Assembly: GCF_042767895.1 (NCBI RefSeq)
Contig: NC_091576.1
Location: 3,067,454 to 3,079,953 of the forward strand
Direction of reading: 5' to 3'
Length of the DNA: 12,500 nt
Source: Penaeus vannamei
Lineage: Eukaryota; Arthropoda; Malacostraca; Decapoda; Penaeidae
In this document: one piece after another, positions 9,802 to 12,500 of the stretch
Layout: every line of letters begins with the position of its first letter
How positions within the stretch are numbered: position 1 is the stretch's first letter
The notes under the pieces: model-generated
What the model was told of the DNA's origin: nothing
The model's database searches: none
Seen by the model: the letters and a program-made list of their open reading frames with translations, nothing else
Made by a program: the position numbers and the translations under genes

Positions 9802-10195
9802 TGTTCCCTTTCCACCCCTACTCCTTCTGCTCCCCTCCCCCCCTTGAAATCTTGACCCCTGACCTTTATCCTGCTTGGGATGACGCCTCACCCATCGACC
9901 GAACCTTGGAGGATAATGCTAATCATGTGTGCAAACCCAATCAGAGACGTCCGTTCCCGACCCACTGCAAGGCCTTGGCTTCGACTTCGTCATCGAGCTC
10001 CTGGATTAAACAAACAGCTGATTTTGAAATAAACAAATCTGCTGGCGGCCGTCCCGTTGCTTTGGCATCCGCGAGGAATCCCAGAACAAAGATTTCATCC
10101 CTTTTCGGGAATTTCAGCCTTCGGACAAGGTCACGTCCGTATGTCCCTTTTGCCTTGAGGAGGACAGGGTGCCTTGAGGAGGTAGAGCAGCGGCT
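9802..10195. promoter_or_regulatory. Shared divergent upstream region of genes B and C
   Basis: About 390 bp separate the two TATA boxes, with no supported gene. Sites seen on the + strand are ATGCTAAT (POU-like, 9916-9923), CCAAT (9937-9941), TAAACAAACA and TAAACAAA (forkhead-like, 10007-10016 and 10030-10037), an E-box CAGCTG (10015-10020) and GGGAATTTCA (10107-10116). Single motif matches are weak evidence, but the two oppositely directed core promoters make a bidirectional control region plausible. Open frames crossing it on both strands lack any family signal. Confidence 0.5.
10107..10116 (+). promoter_or_regulatory. kappaB-like site upstream of gene B
   Basis: GGGAATTTCA matches a GGGAATTTCC-type Rel/NF-kappaB site at nine of ten positions and lies about 110-120 bp upstream of the predicted gene B start. 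Sites of this kind regulate many arthropod immune peptides. Use here is untested. Confidence 0.35.
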
Positions 10196-10226
10196 TATAA
10201 GAGCATTGATGAGGTCCTGGGGATCA
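10196..10226 (+). promoter_or_regulatory. Core promoter of gene B
   Basis: TATAAG starts at 10196 and TCAGGT, an initiator-like match, has its A at 10226, placing the TATA box at -30. No downstream promoter element is obvious. Confidence 0.65.
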
Positions 10227-10257
10227 GGTGTGCAGCTCCTTGTCTTCGGAACTCAAA
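10226..10257 (+). other. Leader exon of gene B (5' UTR)
   Basis: The predicted 32 nt non-coding exon ends at CAAA before a GTAAGG donor (10258) and contains no ATG. Splicing to the acceptor at 10869 would place AACTCAAA directly before the ATG, a favourable start context. Confidence 0.6.
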
Positions 10258-10284
10258 GTAAGGAAACTGTGGGTGTGTGTATAA

Positions 10285-10286
<2 letters not shown>

Positions 10287-10364
<78 letters not shown>
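10287..10364. repeat. (AT)n microsatellite
   Basis: Pure AT dinucleotides in the 5' UTR intron of gene B. Confidence 0.97.
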
Positions 10365-10369
<5 letters not shown>

Positions 10370-10437
10370 TGTACAGTATATAATATACATTCATACACAC
10401 ATACACGCATCTATGCTCATTTGCAATATTTATGTGC

Positions 10438-10438
<1 letters not shown>

Positions 10439-10534
<96 letters not shown>
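10439..10534. repeat. (TA)n microsatellite
   Basis: A second pure TA array in the same intron, followed directly by the minisatellite. Confidence 0.97.
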
Positions 10535-10535
<1 letters not shown>

Positions 10536-10706
10536 TATGTATACACACACTCTATGTATACACACATACACACACACACACACACTATGTATACACACAT
10601 ACACACACACACACTATGTATACACGCATACACACACACACACACTATGTATACACACACACACACATATATTTGTGTGTGTATGTGTGTGTGTGTATAT
10701 ATATAT
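10535..10706. repeat. CTATGTATACACACA-type minisatellite with CA/GT foldback
   Basis: CTATGTATACAC recurs at about 10535, 10552, 10585, 10613 and 10645, each followed by ACATACACACAC-like DNA, giving a higher-order unit of roughly 30 bp. At its right end an (AC)n run (about 10652-10666) faces a (GT)n run (about 10674-10697) and could pair into a hairpin. Confidence 0.85.
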
Positions 10707-10869
10707 CCTTTTTGTCATAAAATATGCACCAATGAGGCCTGAACCTCGGTGCTCGCTCAACGGCGCCCCCCCCCCCCTCCCGAACGGCCGAGGTCCGAAC
10801 GGCCGCTCGGCTCGCCACACGTCCCTCGGCCTCATCGCCCCGCCCTGACTGCTTCCGCGTCTGCTGCAG

Positions 10870-11250
10870 ATGCGGTTCCTCGCCCTGCTTCTCCTGCTGG
10901 CTCTCGCCTTTGCCTTCGCCGCCGCCAAGACCTTGCCCTGCTGCTTCGGCGGAGGTCACCACGGGGGTCACCACGGAGGTCACCACGGAGGTCATCACGG
11001 GGGTCACCACGGAGGTCACCACGGGGGTCACCACGGGGGCCATCATGGAGGGCATCACGGTCATCATGGTAAGAAAGTACTTTTTCATATACTGTTCATA
11101 TGAATATTCCTAAAATTAATTCATTGACGGTTTCTTGTCTATGTTTACAATCATCAAATATCCCCTTTTATTAGTCTGCATACAATCACACTCTAATAAA
11201 ACGATTATTTAAAGAATACCTAAACTATTTTCTTTTTATTATCAGGTTGA
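10870..11250 (+). CDS. Gene B: secreted Gly/His-rich peptide (HHGG repeats)
   Basis: The coding exons are 10870-11068 and 11246-11250, separated by a 177 nt phase-1 intron (GTAAGA donor at 11069, ATCAG acceptor ending at 11245). The product has 67 residues: a signal peptide (about 1-19), then KTLPCCFGGG, then an uninterrupted run of HHGG units ending HHGHHG. All repeat positions that drifted in gene A are His here, which suggests this copy is under constraint. The two Cys (24, 25) form the only Cys pair. The final Gly comes from the split codon and could serve as an amidation donor, as in some other arthropod peptides; this is speculative. A TATA/initiator promoter and leader exon lie upstream, so B is the best candidate for an expressed member. 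Function is not known; metal binding or host defence are reasonable guesses. Confidence 0.87.
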
Positions 11251-11282
11251 TTCAGCAGCGACTTCCGTTTGCCAGCATGACA

Positions 11283-11288
11283 AATAAA
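11283..11288 (+). terminator. Poly(A) signal of gene B
   Basis: AATAAA lies 33 nt after the TGA in the last exon, in the same context as that of gene A. Confidence 0.78.
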
Positions 11289-11618
11289 ACTTTTCTGAAG
11301 ATTTGGTTTGTGTTTTCAATCTGATTTCTCCTTTCACCTTCAACAGCGTATAATGACAAGTCACGAGGATTTAAAGTTTATTAATAGGATAAATGTATAC
11401 GAAAATTTATGAACAGGCAGTCACTGTACTCACTGATTTTGATAATAATAATTTGATGTTGTCAGACTCGGTCCTACTCTCACAGATTTATCCTAAAAGC
11501 ATTCGTATGACGCTGACAGTGTCACCATCCCAAAGGCCGTCATAAGAGCCATACATTAATCGTTTAATTAATCAATCGAAATTCAACTTTCCTACACTTT
11601 AAACCAACTTTGCGTACG

Positions 11619-11876
11619 TCATACCCGGATGTTATCCATATTTCCTTCGATATCTAATGAGATGTCGAGTCCCACCATTTCCGCGCAAATTACACTTGGT
11701 AAATCCTCTCTGCACAAATGAATAATATCCAACGCATTTTCGGCTGACGTTACTCTCTGCGTCCCACTTTTCGCTTCGTCATCGTCAAAGGCAACAAGCA
11801 AGGAGATCGCTCGGAATGGGCAACCGGAGGCGAGTTCAATCCTGCCCAAGTTGCCCCGAAGTTGGCGATCTCCCAT
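11619..11876 (-). CDS. Uncertain conserved short ORF, copy 2
   Basis: Counterpart of the minus-strand frame at 1813-2046, beginning MGDRQLRGNL. The stop used in copy 1 is altered here, so the frame runs to 85 residues, and the AATAAA that follows it in copy 1 is lost. No domain is recognised. Confidence 0.2.
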   Translation of the reverse strand: MGDRQLRGNLGRIELASGCPFRAISLLVAFDDDEAKSGTQRVTSAENALDIIHLCREDLPSVICAEMVGLDISLDIEGNMDNIRV

Positions 11877-12327
11877 ATTAGGTCAAATACGTCTTTCGAG
11901 ACTCAATAATAATGTATTTTTCGTTCAGTCTCATTTCCTTCTTTATAGTATCTTTGAAAACAAGTGGCTGTCGGATTTTTCCTTCTTGATTTGTATTTTA
12001 TGCTACGGATCAAGTCAATGTGGGTATTTTAGACGGAAGAAAATGAACTAATGCTTACTGATTCACTATTTCATAATTTTTGAGTTAGGTACGGATCATA
12101 AGAGAATATGGTTCGTATACACATAAGAAAAAAGGATGAAATAGTGAATCAGTTAGCATTAGTTTATTTTCTTTCGTTAAAATACAAGATCACATTGACT
12201 TGATCCGCGTCATATGATACAATTTAGAAGGAAAATGCGATAGTCACTTATATTCGAAGATCCTATTAAGAAAATTTGAATGAAAATTCTATTGTTACTG
12301 AATTTAAAAGGATGCATTTGATCTAAT
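11877..12327. mobile_element. Foldback (MITE-like) element, copy 2
   Basis: Counterpart of 2047-2519, with arms of about 200 nt (11877-12074 and 12136-12327) and a loop of about 61 nt. It carries small deletions relative to copy 1, for example in the loop next to ACGGATC and near the outer right arm. No transposase frame is present. Confidence 0.72.
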
Positions 12328-12348
12328 TTTATGAATTGTGGAATTGCC

Positions 12349-12379
<31 letters not shown>

Positions 12380-12398
12380 GATGCTTTAGGATTTTTGT

Positions 12399-12500
12399 TT
12401 CTCCCGTTTTGTCTATTATGTATATATATGTAAAGATAACGAAAATTCATTCTTCAATTACCGTTAAAATGCATTCTCTTTGATAACTATTATATGTGTG
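12399..12500. other. AT-rich right edge
   Basis: Unique AT-rich sequence beyond the duplication, including a short TATATATATG. No gene is seen. Confidence 0.4.

Larger units (their letters stand above)
10258..10869 (+). other. 5' UTR intron of gene B
   Basis: This 612 nt intron is made largely of microsatellites and ends in a GC-rich, pyrimidine-containing stretch with CTGCAG as acceptor, immediately before the ATG. The segmental duplication begins inside it at about 10762, so only its last ~108 nt are present upstream of gene A. Confidence 0.6.
10762..12398 (+). repeat. Segmental duplication, copy 2 (carries gene B)
   Basis: Direct copy of 945-2606. Compared with copy 1 it has an extra GAACGGCCGAGGTCC unit near 10789, several small indels in the intron and downstream DNA, and a poly-A expansion (12349-12377) where copy 1 has CAAATAAAATAATAATAG. 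Confidence 0.9.

Noticed and set aside
9619..9891. 90-codon minus-strand frame
   Set aside because: It crosses the predicted gene C core promoter, leader exon and donor, and has no recognisable domain.
9801..10742. 313-codon plus-strand frame
   Set aside because: Its second half is translated microsatellite (Ile-Tyr, His-Thr); the first half covers the shared promoter region.

Overview
The window is eukaryotic nuclear DNA, most likely from an arthropod and plausibly a decapod crustacean such as a penaeid shrimp. The reasons are short intron-containing genes with GT-AG junctions and AATAAA signals, very long (AC)n/(AT)n microsatellites, arthropod-like TATA plus TCAGT-type initiators, and secreted Gly/His-rich peptides. 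The organism call is inference. Nothing bacterial was seen.

The main content is a small family of three secreted Gly/His-rich peptide genes. Gene A (+, coding 1041-1422) and gene B (+, coding 10870-11250) lie in two direct copies of a segment of about 1.65 kb (945-2606 and 10762-12398). Gene C (-, coding 9165 down to 7971) lies head-to-head with gene B. All three start with a signal peptide beginning MRFLAL, carry a phase-1 intron after the Gly/His-rich exon, and reach the stop codon at the splice junction that opens the last exon. B and C each have a TATAAG box, an initiator 29-30 nt downstream, a 25-32 nt non-coding leader exon, and an intron whose CAG acceptor directly abuts the ATG. The roughly 450 bp between their start sites looks like a shared divergent promoter with forkhead-, CCAAT-, POU- and kappaB-like sites. 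Gene C has an in-frame TGA exactly where A and B have Cys25. Gene A has intact exons, but the duplication edge falls inside the 5' UTR intron, so A has no recognisable copy of the promoter and leader.

Between A and C lies about 4.6 kb of a very GC-rich block that I read as a displaced, decayed piece of a ribosomal RNA gene unit on the minus strand. It holds a weak 28S sarcin-ricin-loop remnant (7444-7480) and an intergenic spacer with eight copies of a conserved core of about 40 bp (4391-7295). These are followed by an external transcribed spacer (3037-4390) and the first ~165 nt of an 18S gene (2871-3036). The 18S end is clearly recognisable but mutated and truncated. The long open frames in the GC-rich block are chance.

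The rest is repeats. A foldback element of about 460 bp occurs in both duplicated segments, next to a highly conserved 400 bp block. Dinucleotide arrays fill the introns and the 3' UTR of gene C. There is also a (CTATGTATACACACA)-type minisatellite, and the left 940 bp is T-rich low-complexity DNA. No tRNA, CRISPR or intact transposon gene was found.
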